64,000 nucleotides of DNA. It comes from CAVSMC01 sp963798655. Lineage in GTDB: Bacteria > Pseudomonadota > Gammaproteobacteria > Burkholderiales > Casimicrobiaceae. Below are positions 25,236 through 33,081 of this stretch, in pieces. The stretch spans positions 992,001 through 1,056,000 of the forward strand of contig CAWCUH010000004.1 in assembly GCA_963798655.1 (NCBI GenBank), given 5' to 3'. Position 1 is the first letter of the stretch. Every line of letters begins with the position of its first letter. Position numbers and translations under genes: made by a program. The notes under the pieces were generated by a model. The model saw only the letters and a list, made by a program, of their open reading frames with translations, searched no databases and had not been told where the DNA came from.

Positions 25236-26212
25236 TGGACGTCGAAGCGCCGCGCGCATACTTCGTCGCTCTGCAGTCGCAGATCGTCGCCGCGCTGGAA
25301 GCGCTCGACGGCAAGCCGTTTCTGCGCGACGAGTGGACGCGAGACGAAAGCGAAGCTTCGGCTGCCGCTGACCCGAGCGAAGCGAGCGTCAGGCCGCAAA
25401 GCCGCGGCGGACGCTCACGCGGCGGCGGCATCGCGCGCGTGATCGAGGACGGCGCGCTGCTCGAGCGCGGCGGCGTCAATTTCTCGCACGTCACCGGCGA
25501 GCGGCTGCCGCCGTCGGCGACCGCCGCGCGGCGCGAGCTCGCCGGACGCAGCTTCGAGGCGATGGGCGTGTCGCTGGTTCTGCATCCTCGCAACCCCTAC
25601 GTGCCGACCGTCCATCTGAACGTGCGGATGTTCGTCGCGCACGCGACGCGCGCGCAGCCCGAGCCGATCTGGTGGTTCGGCGGCGGCATGGATCTCACGC
25701 CGTACTACGGTTTCGCCGAGGACGCCGTGCATTTTCACCGCACATGCCGCGCGGCGCTCGTGCCGTTCGGTGACGGCCTGCACTCGAAGTGCAAGAAGTG
25801 GTGCGACGACTACTTCTACGTCAAGCATCGCAACGAGCCGCGCGGCGTCGGCGGCATCTTCTTCGACGACCTGAACGACGGCGGCTTCGATCGCTGCTTT
25901 TCGCTCGTGAAGAGCGTCGGCGACCATTTCATCGACGCGTACGCACCGATCGTCGGGCGGCGGCGCGATGTCGCGTACGGCGAGCGCGAGCGCGACTTCC
26001 AGGCGTACCGGCGCGGCCGCTACGTCGAGTTCAACCTCGTCTGGGATCGCGGCACGCTGTTCGGGCTGCAATCGAACGGCCGCGTCGAGGCGATCCTGAT
26101 GTCGCTGCCGCCGCGCGTCACGTGGCGCTACGACTGGAAGCCCGAGCCGGGCACGCCCGAAGCGGCGCTCTACACCGAATTCCTCGTACCGAAGGACTGG
26201 GCCGATGGCTGA
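25235..26212 (+). CDS. hemF: Oxygen-dependent coproporphyrinogen III oxidase with an in-frame insertion
   Basis: 325 residues against about 300 in E. coli. It oxidatively decarboxylates coproporphyrinogen III to protoporphyrinogen IX. Core motifs are intact: GVNFSHVTGERLP, GRSFEAMGVSLVLHP, IWWFGGGMDLTPYYGF, KKWCDDYFYVKHR and RRGRYVEFNLVWDRGTLFG in separate blocks. The excess length is an insert of about 24 residues (38-61, Ser/Ala/Arg-rich) between EWTRD and the Gly-rich loop; the DNA there forms a strong hairpin. The ATG overlaps the purD stop, and the nudF start lies inside its 3' end. Confidence 0.95.
   Translation: MDVEAPRAYFVALQSQIVAALEALDGKPFLRDEWTRDESEASAAADPSEASVRPQSRGGRSRGGGIARVIEDGALLERGGVNFSHVTGERLPPSATAARRELAGRSFEAMGVSLVLHPRNPYVPTVHLNVRMFVAHATRAQPEPIWWFGGGMDLTPYYGFAEDAVHFHRTCRAALVPFGDGLHSKCKKWCDDYFYVKHRNEPRGVGGIFFDDLNDGGFDRCFSLVKSVGDHFIDAYAPIVGRRRDVAYGERERDFQAYRRGRYVEFNLVWDRGTLFGLQSNGRVEAILMSLPPRVTWRYDWKPEPGTPEAALYTEFLVPKDWADG
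25384..25416. repeat. REP-like hairpin inserted in frame within hemF
   Basis: Outer arms GAGCGTC (25384-25390) and GACGCTC (25410-25416) plus inner arms GCCGC and GCGGC make an almost continuous 33-nt hairpin. It lies within the codons of the extra segment (about 25346-25417) not found in ordinary HemF proteins. It adds an exact number of codons and no stop, so the gene stays open. Confidence 0.6.
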
Positions 26213-26795
26213 CGAAGCAACCGACGATCCGCGTCCACAGCGCGATCACGGCGACGTCGACGATCACCTCGTCGAAACGCGCGTGTCGTCCGAGCGCGTG
26301 TTCGACGGCAGGCTCCTGCACGTGCGCCGCGATCACGTTCGCCTGCCCGACGGCCACGTCGCGACGCGCGAATACATCGTGCATCCGGGCGCCGTCCTCG
26401 TCGTGCCGGTCGTCGACGACGGCCGGCTGATCGCCGAGCGTCAATTCCGCTATCCGCTGAACCGCGTGATGATCGAGTTCCCGGCGGGAAAGCTCGATCC
26501 CGGCGAGGAGCCGCTCGCGACCGCGCAGCGCGAGCTGATCGAGGAGACCGGTTACAAGGCGCGAACGTGGACGCGGCTCGGCACCGTGCACACCGTCGTG
26601 TCGTATTCGACCGAGGCGATCGAATTCTTCGTCGCCGAAGGGCTCGAGCACGTCGGCGCGAAGCTCGACCACGGCGAATTCCTCGAAGCGGTCGAAATGA
26701 GCGTCGACGAGATGCTCGCGGCGCTCGATCGCGGCGACATCACCGACGTGAAGACCGTCGCCGCGCTGCTGATGTACGCGCGCCGCCGCGGGTGA
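26205..26795 (+). CDS. nudF: NUDIX hydrolase, ADP-ribose pyrophosphatase-like
   Basis: 196 residues, overlapping hemF by 8 bp. The NUDIX box G-x5-E-x7-REUxEExGU is visible as GKLDPGEEPLATAQRELIEE followed by TGY, around residues 90-115, with the NudF-type upstream segment RQFRYPLNRVMIEFPAG. Such enzymes cleave ADP-ribose to AMP and ribose-5-phosphate. The C-terminal DVKTVAALLMYARR is the usual end of this subfamily. The first about 25 residues (Asp/His-rich) are not conserved. The stop overlaps the acylphosphatase start (GTGA). Confidence 0.9.
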   Translation: MADEATDDPRPQRDHGDVDDHLVETRVSSERVFDGRLLHVRRDHVRLPDGHVATREYIVHPGAVLVVPVVDDGRLIAERQFRYPLNRVMIEFPAGKLDPGEEPLATAQRELIEETGYKARTWTRLGTVHTVVSYSTEAIEFFVAEGLEHVGAKLDHGEFLEAVEMSVDEMLAALDRGDITDVKTVAALLMYARRRG

Positions 26796-27067
26796 CCATC
26801 GCGCGGCGGCTCGTGATCCGCGGCCGCGTGCAGGGCGTCGGCTTTCGCTACGCTGCGGTCGAGGCCGCGGAGCGCGAGGGCGTCGCCGGCTGGGTGCGCA
26901 ACCTGCGCGATGGCGGCGTCGAGGCGCTGGTGCAGGGCGACGAAGCTGCGGTCGAGCGGATGATCGCGTGGTGCCGCCACGGACCGCGCGGCGCGCGCGT
27001 GAGCGACGTCGAAAGCCACGACGCGACCGTGTCCGACGGATTCGCCGGCTTCACGATTCGGCACTGA
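26792..27067 (+). CDS. acyP: Acylphosphatase
   Basis: 91 residues from a GTG at 26792 that overlaps the nudF stop by four bases. Acylphosphatases hydrolyse carboxyl-phosphate bonds in small acyl phosphates. The active-site loop GRVQGVGFRY supplies Arg19 and GWVRNLRDGGVEA supplies Asn37, both required for catalysis. The size is standard for the family. It is the last gene of the dusB operon run; its stop is 4 bp from the stop of the convergent peptide-binding protein gene. Confidence 0.95.
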   Translation: MTIARRLVIRGRVQGVGFRYAAVEAAEREGVAGWVRNLRDGGVEALVQGDEAAVERMIAWCRHGPRGARVSDVESHDATVSDGFAGFTIRH

Positions 27068-27071
27068 AGCG

Positions 27072-28853
27072 CTAACGTTGCGCGCCCTGACGCTTCGCCG
27101 CATCGACGTCGAGATATTTCCAGTACGTCTGGAAGCGCATCGGCGCGAAGCCGTCGACCCACGGCTGCACGAAGTTGTTCTCGATGCGAAACACGAGCGG
27201 CACGGTCGGCGCGTACGCCTGCACGAGCTCGTACATTCGCCGCGCGGCGGCCGCCTGCCCGGCGGCTGACGCACTCGCCATGAAGCGGTCCATCGCGCGA
27301 TCGTATTCGGGCAGCCTGAAGCGCGACGCGTTCACCGTCGTCGGCGCACGGCTGTCGAGTTGCAGCAGCTGTCCATAGCCGGAAGGATTGCCGCCGTACG
27401 CGATGAACGCCGTCTGGAAGCGTCCGCCTTCGAGCTCCTTCACGATGTCCTGGAACGGCGTTACGTGGAAATCGCTGCGGATGCCGATCGCGTCGAGATT
27501 GCGGCGGATCAGCGTCGACAGTTCGCGGGAAACGGCGCCGGAGCGAAGGGACAGCGTCACCGTCAGCGGCTTGCCGTCGGGCGCGCTTCGATAGCCCGAC
27601 GCGTCCCGGATCGTGTAGCCGAAGCGGTCGAGCAGCGCTTTCGCCGCGGCCGGATCGTGCGGCTGGCGCGGTGGCAGCGACGGGTCGTGGCCGCCCACGC
27701 CCGGCGGCACCATCTGGTTCGCCGGGATCGCACTGCCGGCGGATACGACATCGACGAGGGCCTGCGCGTCGATCGCGAGCCTGATCGCACGGCGAAGCGC
27801 GATGCGCTCCTTCGTCATGCCGCCGACCACCGGATCGGCGACGTTGAAATACAGCGACGTCAGGTACGGCGCGACGAACGCGTGGTGCGCGATGCCGCGG
27901 TTTGCGTACTCGGGCCTGAGCTTGGCGCCGTCGAGCAGGCGATTGGCGACTTCGCCGCGCAGGCTCACGTAGTCGAGATGGCCCTTGTCGAACTCGAGCA
28001 GTCGCGCGATATCCTCCTCGATGACGCTGATGTCGACGATGCCGATGCGCGGCAGCGCCCGGCCCTTCATCGCCTGCTCGAGCGGCGCATCGCGCGCGTC
28101 GCGGGAAGGCGGGAACGTCGTCGGCCGGTACTGCGGATTTGCCTCGAGCACGATTCTCGATCCGCGTCGCCATTCCTTGAGCCGGTACGGCCCGGTGCCG
28201 GCAACCCGCGTCCGGATGTCGCCGCCTGCCGCTTCGACGACCTCGCGCGCAACGGCGCCGGTGACGAGGAACGCCTCGATCACCGGGTAGTTCGGCGCAT
28301 TGAGCTTCAGCTGCACCGTGTAGCGGTCGAGCGCGCGCAAGCCTTCGATCGGCGCGTCGTAGTCGAAGCGGCCGCCGGCCTTGCTCGCGGCGTCGACGAC
28401 GGCGCGCGCGCCGACGATGACGTCGGTCGTCTCCGGCGAGCCGCCGCGACGAAGGTTCGGGTCGAGCCATCGCTTGAGCGAGTAGACGATATCGTCGGCC
28501 GTCAGCTCGCGCGGCCTGCCGCCGAATGCGGGATCGTCGCCGAAGCGCACGCCGGGGCGTACGTGCATCGTCCACGTGCGCCCGTCTGCGCTCACGACGG
28601 GCAACGCGGTAGCGGCGACCGGTGCGAGATGCGCAGGCGAGCGCAGGTAATCCCATTCGTAGAGCCCCTCGTACAGCGCGCATATGACGTCGTACGACGG
28701 TCGGTCGTTGTATTGATGCGGATCCAGCGTGTCGATGTCCGCCGAGGCGATGCGAAGCGTCTTGCCTGCGTCCGCGGCGAGCGCGTTCTGTGACAGCGCG
28801 AGGAGCGCGAAAAAAGCGACGACGAGTGCGACCGCCGCGCGCAATCCGCGCAT
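27072..28853 (-). CDS. ABC transporter substrate-binding protein, family 5 (peptide/nickel type)
   Basis: 593 residues from the ATG at 28853. A signal peptide (MRGLRAAVALVVAFFALLALSQNALA, cut near residue 26) directs it to the periplasm. The SBP_bac_5 fold is shown by DIDTLDPHQYNDRPSYDV, the ELTADDIVYSLKRWLDP segment, GTGPYRLKEWRRGSRIVLEANPQY in separate blocks and LRRAIRLAIDAQALVD. Ligands of the family are oligopeptides or other solutes. No permease or ATPase genes are adjacent. It lies directly behind cydB on the same strand (2-bp gap), so it may be co-transcribed with the oxidase. Confidence 0.9.
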   Translation of the reverse strand: MRGLRAAVALVVAFFALLALSQNALAADAGKTLRIASADIDTLDPHQYNDRPSYDVICALYEGLYEWDYLRSPAHLAPVAATALPVVSADGRTWTMHVRPGVRFGDDPAFGGRPRELTADDIVYSLKRWLDPNLRRGGSPETTDVIVGARAVVDAASKAGGRFDYDAPIEGLRALDRYTVQLKLNAPNYPVIEAFLVTGAVAREVVEAAGGDIRTRVAGTGPYRLKEWRRGSRIVLEANPQYRPTTFPPSRDARDAPLEQAMKGRALPRIGIVDISVIEEDIARLLEFDKGHLDYVSLRGEVANRLLDGAKLRPEYANRGIAHHAFVAPYLTSLYFNVADPVVGGMTKERIALRRAIRLAIDAQALVDVVSAGSAIPANQMVPPGVGGHDPSLPPRQPHDPAAAKALLDRFGYTIRDASGYRSAPDGKPLTVTLSLRSGAVSRELSTLIRRNLDAIGIRSDFHVTPFQDIVKELEGGRFQTAFIAYGGNPSGYGQLLQLDSRAPTTVNASRFRLPEYDRAMDRFMASASAAGQAAAARRMYELVQAYAPTVPLVFRIENNFVQPWVDGFAPMRFQTYWKYLDVDAAKRQGAQR

Positions 28854-28855
28854 CG

Positions 28856-29863
28856 TCAGTGGTAGCCCGAATCGCGGCCGACCTTGCCGCGGAAGATCCA
28901 GTACGAGAACGCCGTGTAGCCGAGGATGATGGGCAGCAGGAACAGCACGCCGATCAGCAGGAACAGCTGCGACTCCGGTGGCGACGCGGCGGCCCAGATC
29001 GTGACGGACGGCGGCACGATGTTCGGCCAGATGCTGATGGCGAGCCCCGAGTAGCCTAGGAAGAACAGCGCCATTGCAAGGATGAAAGGCGGCAGCGTCT
29101 GCCGCGCGCGAACGCTGCGCCACAGCGCGAATCCGGCGATCGCGGTGAACAACGGCGCCGGCGAGAGCAGCGCGATGTTGGGCCAGCTGAACCAGCGCTC
29201 GCCGATCTGCGCCGAAAGGAACGGCACCCAGGCGCTGATGATCGCGAGCGCGCCGAGCACGGCGATGTCGAGCGCCGCTGCGGCACGGTACGCGCGCTGC
29301 AGCAGCTCGCCGTCGGTCTTCATCACCAGCCAGGTGGCGCCGAGCAGCGCGTAGCCGGCGGCGACGGCGAACCCGGTGAACGCGCTGAACGGCGTCAGCC
29401 AGTCGAACGTGCCGCCGGCGAAGCGGCGATCGGCGACGGCGATTCCCTGGACGAGTGCGCCGAGCGTCACCCCTTGCGCGAACGCGGCGATCGTCGATCC
29501 CGCCGCGAACGCGATGCTCCAGCGATGGCGGTGCGTCGTCGCCTTGAAGCGGAACTCGAACGCGACACCACGGAAGACGAGCGCGAGCAGCATCGTCGAC
29601 AGCGGGATGTAGAACGCGGGAAGAATGATCGAGTACGCGATCGGAAACGCGGCGAACAGACCCACGCCGCCGAGCACGAGCCATGTCTCGTTGCCGTCCC
29701 AGATCGGCGCAACCGACTGCATCGCGGTGTCGCGCTCTTCTTCGCCCGGCATCGACGAAAACAGGATGCCGATGCCGAGCACGAATCCGTCGAGCAGCAC
29801 GTACATGAACACCGCGAATGCGATGATCAGAAACCAGATCAGCGTCAGCGCTTCGCTCAGCAT
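28856..29863 (-). CDS. cydB: Cytochrome bd-type quinol oxidase subunit II (CioB/CydB)
   Basis: 335 residues from the ATG at 29863 (MLSEALTLIWFLIIAFAVF). It is the quinol oxidase small subunit, with about eight or nine transmembrane helices. Family landmarks are YVLLDGFVLGIGIL, APIWDGNETWLVLGG and the AFPIAYSIILPAFYIPL helix. The gene follows cydA by about 5 bp and precedes the peptide-binding protein gene by 2 bp. The pair is the cyanide-insensitive (Cio) type, judging from subunit I. No cydX or cydDC is present in the window. Confidence 0.95.
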   Translation of the reverse strand: MLSEALTLIWFLIIAFAVFMYVLLDGFVLGIGILFSSMPGEEERDTAMQSVAPIWDGNETWLVLGGVGLFAAFPIAYSIILPAFYIPLSTMLLALVFRGVAFEFRFKATTHRHRWSIAFAAGSTIAAFAQGVTLGALVQGIAVADRRFAGGTFDWLTPFSAFTGFAVAAGYALLGATWLVMKTDGELLQRAYRAAAALDIAVLGALAIISAWVPFLSAQIGERWFSWPNIALLSPAPLFTAIAGFALWRSVRARQTLPPFILAMALFFLGYSGLAISIWPNIVPPSVTIWAAASPPESQLFLLIGVLFLLPIILGYTAFSYWIFRGKVGRDSGYH

Positions 29864-29868
29864 GGCGG

Positions 29869-31266
29869 CTACGCGAGACGCTCGTCGGGAAGCGACAGCG
29901 GCCGCGCGGGCCGCTTCGATGTCGACGCGAGGGTCGCCGCCTCGGTCGGTGCTTCCTCCGCCGGACCGCGACGCACCAGTCTCAGCATGTAGTACGCGCC
30001 GGACCCGAAGATCACCGCGTACACGATGATGAACGCCGCGAGCGAGCCTGCGACGGCGCCACCGGCGACCGGAGCGCCGGCGTCCGCCGTGCGCATCGCG
30101 CCGTAGACGACGAACGGCTGGCGGCCCACTTCGGCGGTTATCCAGCCGCTGATGACGGCGATGAAGCCGATCGGCGCCGTGACCATCGCGACGCGGTGGA
30201 ACCACGGCGTCGTGTACAGCCGCTTTCGCCAGTGCAGCACGACGCCGCAGATGCCGACGGCGAGCATCACGAGGCCGAGCCCCACCATGAGCCGGAACGA
30301 GAAGAACGGGATCGCGACCGGCGGCCGGTCCGCGCGCGGGAAATCGCGCAGTCCCTTGATTCCGCCGGTCAACGAATGGGTGAGGATGACGCTTCCTGCG
30401 AACGGAATCGCGATCTCGTAGCGATTGCGCTCGGCCTGCTCGTCGGGAATCGCGAACAGCAGCAGCGGCACGGGCGTCTCGGCGGTGTCCCAGTGCGCCT
30501 CGACCGCAGCGATCTTCGCCGGTTGGTATTCGAGCGCGTTCAGCCCGTGCTGGTCACCGGCGATGATCTGCAGCGGCACGACGATGACGATGAAGCCCAT
30601 CGCCATCGCGAACGTGATCCGTGCATGAGGCAGCGCCTGGTTTCTGCGCAGGTGATACGCAGCGACGCCGGCGACGGCGAATGCGGTCGTCAGGTACGCG
30701 GCGAGCACCATGTGCACGAAGCGGTACGGAAAGGATGGGTTGAAGATGATCTGCAGCCAGTTGACCGCGTAGAACACGCCGTCGCGAAGGGCGTGGCCGG
30801 CCGGCGTCTGCATCCAGCTGTTCGCCGAGATGATCCAGAAAGCCGAGATCAGCGTTCCCGCAGCGACCATCAGCGTCGCGAAGAAATGCAGGCCCTTGCC
30901 GACGCGCTGCGCGCCGAACAGCATGATGCCGAGGAAACCCGCCTCGAGGAAGAATGCGGTGAGCACCTCGTAGCTCATCAGCGGACCGACGACATTGCCG
31001 GTCGCTTCGGAGAAACGGCTCCAGTTGGTGCCGAACTGGAAGCTCATCACGATGCCGGACACGACGCCCATCGCGAACGAGACGGCGAAGATCCTGAGCC
31101 AGAACTTGAACAGCTGGTCGAACTCGGCGCGCCGCGTCCAGAGCCACGCGCCCTCGAGCACCGCGAGCCAGCTCGCGAGCCCGATGGTGAACGACGGAAA
31201 CAGGATGTGAAACGACATCACGAACGCGAACTGCGCGCGCGACAGCAGCAGCGGATCGAAATTCAT
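29869..31266 (-). CDS. cydA: Cytochrome bd-type quinol oxidase subunit I (CioA/CydA, short Q-loop)
   Basis: 465 residues. It carries hemes b558, b595 and d and oxidises quinol while reducing O2 to water. His20 (MSFHILFPSFTIG) and His185 (YRFVHMVLAAY) are predicted heme ligands; Glu100 and Glu108 lie in SYEVLTAFFLEAGFLG. The Q-loop after GDQHGLNALEYQPAKIAA is short, the feature of the cyanide-insensitive Cio branch. The last about 30 residues are Pro/Ala/Arg-rich. It heads cydAB; an upstream TTGACG without a good -10 is the only promoter hint. Confidence 0.95.
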   Translation of the reverse strand: MNFDPLLLSRAQFAFVMSFHILFPSFTIGLASWLAVLEGAWLWTRRAEFDQLFKFWLRIFAVSFAMGVVSGIVMSFQFGTNWSRFSEATGNVVGPLMSYEVLTAFFLEAGFLGIMLFGAQRVGKGLHFFATLMVAAGTLISAFWIISANSWMQTPAGHALRDGVFYAVNWLQIIFNPSFPYRFVHMVLAAYLTTAFAVAGVAAYHLRRNQALPHARITFAMAMGFIVIVVPLQIIAGDQHGLNALEYQPAKIAAVEAHWDTAETPVPLLLFAIPDEQAERNRYEIAIPFAGSVILTHSLTGGIKGLRDFPRADRPPVAIPFFSFRLMVGLGLVMLAVGICGVVLHWRKRLYTTPWFHRVAMVTAPIGFIAVISGWITAEVGRQPFVVYGAMRTADAGAPVAGGAVAGSLAAFIIVYAVIFGSGAYYMLRLVRRGPAEEAPTEAATLASTSKRPARPLSLPDERLA

Positions 31267-31395
31267 GGCGCTCCACCGGATTCGATGGCGCTTGCGCGAT
31301 GCGGCTCGTGCGCCGGCGAACCGTCAATTTGTCACGCTCCGCCGGCGCTGTCGAGGCCGACGAGCGCCGATCGGAAATCTTTTCGTCGCTGCGCT

Positions 31396-32142
31396 TCAGT
31401 CCGGTGGCGCCGTGATGTCGGCGTGCACGGAAAAGATGTCTTTCCATGCCGCGTAGGTCGCCGTGACGATCAGCGGCAGCGCGATCAGCAGGCCGAGACC
31501 CCACGACGCGATGCCGACGATCAGCAGCAGCAGCGACACGCCGCCGTAGACGAGCAGCGGCAGCGCATTGAGCGAGAACGCGTGGAAGCTTGCGGCGAAC
31601 GCGGCCGCGGCGCGGGTTCGCTCGAGCAGCACGTGGAATGGCACGAACGTGAACGGCAACGACACGGCGACGCCCGCGAAATAGATGCCGACGATCTCGA
31701 CAAAAGAAAGCGGCGAAGCGTCGAATTCGCTCGCGAGGAGGTTCACGTCCGCGATCCACCACGCGGCGGCGGCCTCGCCGGCGAGCGTCACGGCGCTCGC
31801 CGCCATGATCGCGGCGATAGCGCCCGCCGGCGCAGCGAACGCGGCGAACGCATGCACGACGCGCACGCGCGCATTGCGATCGGCCGCGAGCGAGGCGACG
31901 ATCATGCCGGCGGCGACCAGCGGCGTCACCAGCTTGCCGATCAGCGACGCGAGGCCCGGCAGCCGGTCGAGCGCGAGCTCGACGACAACGGTGATCATCG
32001 CGAGCACGGCCCACGTGGCCGGCGCGCGCTTCCACAACCGCATCGCCTCCTCGTACCATGCGAACGCATGCCGCACGGGAACGGCGCGCGGAAGAAGATG
32101 GACGGTGGCGGGCTCGGGCAGCGACGGCTCGCCGTCGGTCAC
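31396..32142 (-). CDS. BPSS1780-like multi-pass membrane protein
   Basis: 248 residues from a GTG at 32142 that overlaps the livF stop by four bases (GTGA). The opening segment (VHLLPRAVPVRHAFAWYEEAMRLWKRAPATW, in pieces) matches the start of the BPSS1780-type family found in betaproteobacteria, followed by about six hydrophobic segments. The function of the family is unknown. Translational coupling to the branched-chain amino acid operon suggests co-expression but not necessarily shared function. 129 bp without a gene separate it from cydA. Confidence 0.75.
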   Translation of the reverse strand: MTDGEPSLPEPATVHLLPRAVPVRHAFAWYEEAMRLWKRAPATWAVLAMITVVVELALDRLPGLASLIGKLVTPLVAAGMIVASLAADRNARVRVVHAFAAFAAPAGAIAAIMAASAVTLAGEAAAAWWIADVNLLASEFDASPLSFVEIVGIYFAGVAVSLPFTFVPFHVLLERTRAAAAFAASFHAFSLNALPLLVYGGVSLLLLIVGIASWGLGLLIALPLIVTATYAAWKDIFSVHADITAPPD

Positions 32143-32867
32143 GTCGCCTCGCCGAGATACGCCGCACGCACGGCCGGATCGTGCAGCAGCTCCTTCGCCG
32201 GCCCGGCGAGCGTGATCTCGCCCGACTCCATCACGTAGCCGCGATGCGACACCTCGAGCGCGAGCTTCGCGTTCTGCTCGATCAGCAGGATCGTCACGCC
32301 CTCGCGTGACACGGCGAGCACGGTCTCGAACACCTTCTGCACCATCAGCGGCGCGAGCCCCATCGACGGCTCGTCGAGCAGCAGCAGTCGCGGCTTCGAC
32401 ATCAGTGCGCGGCCCATCGCGAGCATCTGCTGCTCGCCGCCCGACAGCGTTCCCGCCGTCTGGCGGCGCCGCTCGGCGAGCCGCGGGAACAGCGTGAACA
32501 CGCGCTCGACGTCGGCACGCACGCCGGGCCGGTCCTTTCGCACGTACGCGCCCATCGCGAGATTTTCCTCGATCGTGAGCGCGCCGAACACGCCGCGGCC
32601 TTCGGGCACCATCGCGAGGCCGCGGCGCACGAGCTCGAACGCGCGGCGGCCGGTGACGTCGTCGCCCTCGTAACGAATCGCGCCCGACGCAACCGGCTGC
32701 AGTCCGCAGATGCCCTTCAGCGTCGTCGTCTTGCCGGCGCCGTTCGCGCCGATCAGGCACACGAGCTCGCCGCGAGCGACTTCGAGGTCGATTCCCTTGA
32801 CTGCCTGGATGCCGCCATACGCGACCTTGAGCTTGTCGAGCGCGAGCAGCGGTGCGTCGGTCGTCAT
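32139..32867 (-). CDS. livF: Branched-chain amino acid ABC transporter ATPase LivF
   Basis: 242 residues from the ATG at 32867 (MTTDAPLLALDKLKVAYGG). It is one of two ATPases of the high-affinity Leu/Ile/Val importer. Walker A GANGAGKTT, the signature LSGGEQQMLAMGRAL and Walker B LLLLDEPSMGLAP are intact, and PEGRGVFGALTIEENL is LivF-typical. The start codon overlaps the stop of the second of two tandem mini-ORF repeats that separate it from livG (32864-33081). The longer in-frame upstream extension translates the repeat and is not LivF. Confidence 0.95.
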   Translation of the reverse strand: MTTDAPLLALDKLKVAYGGIQAVKGIDLEVARGELVCLIGANGAGKTTTLKGICGLQPVASGAIRYEGDDVTGRRAFELVRRGLAMVPEGRGVFGALTIEENLAMGAYVRKDRPGVRADVERVFTLFPRLAERRRQTAGTLSGGEQQMLAMGRALMSKPRLLLLDEPSMGLAPLMVQKVFETVLAVSREGVTILLIEQNAKLALEVSHRGYVMESGEITLAGPAKELLHDPAVRAAYLGEAT

Positions 32868-32974
32868 GCGAGCGGCCTCCGCACCGTCGTCGGCGCTCGG
32901 GTGCCGAGTTGTCGGCCGCGCGCAATCGCGCGCCGACGCGCCCTTCGGGCCTTGCCTTCGGCCGTCGCGCTCAT
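32864..32974 (-). CDS. Arg-rich 36-residue mini-ORF, copy 2 of tandem repeat
   Basis: Starts ATG at 32974 and stops TGA at 32864, both in ATGA overlaps: upstream with mini-ORF copy 1, downstream with the livF start. The peptide begins MSATAEGKARRARRR and ends TTVRRPLA. It differs from copy 1 by one residue. No domain is recognised. It may not be a functional protein but a neutral coding bridge that carries ribosomes from livG to livF. Confidence 0.4.
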   Translation of the reverse strand: MSATAEGKARRARRRAIARGRQLGTRAPTTVRRPLA

Positions 32975-33081
32975 GCGGGTGGCCTCCGCACCGTCGTCGG
33001 CGCTCGGGTGCCGAGTTGTCGGCCGCGCGCAATCGCGCGACGACGCGCCCTTCGGGCCTTGCCTTCGGCCGTCGCGCTCAT
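32865..33081 (-). repeat. 107-bp tandem repeat with ATGA boundaries between livG and livF
   Basis: Two copies with a period of exactly 107 bp (CAT at 32865, 32972 and 33079 on the plus strand); about three mismatches separate them, so the duplication is recent. Every boundary is ATGA, so a TGA stop and an ATG start overlap at each junction. Each unit contains GGCCCGAAGGGC-type and GCGCGATTGCGCGC-type dyads. A unit of the same length and related sequence occurs at 47681-47787. Confidence 0.85.
32971..33081 (-). CDS. Arg-rich 36-residue mini-ORF, copy 1 of tandem repeat
   Basis: Starts ATG at 33081 inside the livG stop (GCATGA) and ends TGA at 32971, overlapping the start of copy 2. The peptide begins MSATAEGKARRARRR, is strongly basic (10 Arg, 1 Lys) and ends TTVRRPPA. 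It keeps livG-livF translational coupling across the insertion. No homologous domain is recognised; expression as a stable peptide is doubtful. Confidence 0.4.
   Translation of the reverse strand: MSATAEGKARRARRRAIARGRQLGTRAPTTVRRPPA

Noticed and set aside
31270..31395. FNR/ANR binding site upstream of cydA
   Set aside because: The TTGACGGTTC stretch lacks the second half-site (ATCAA), so it is not convincing.
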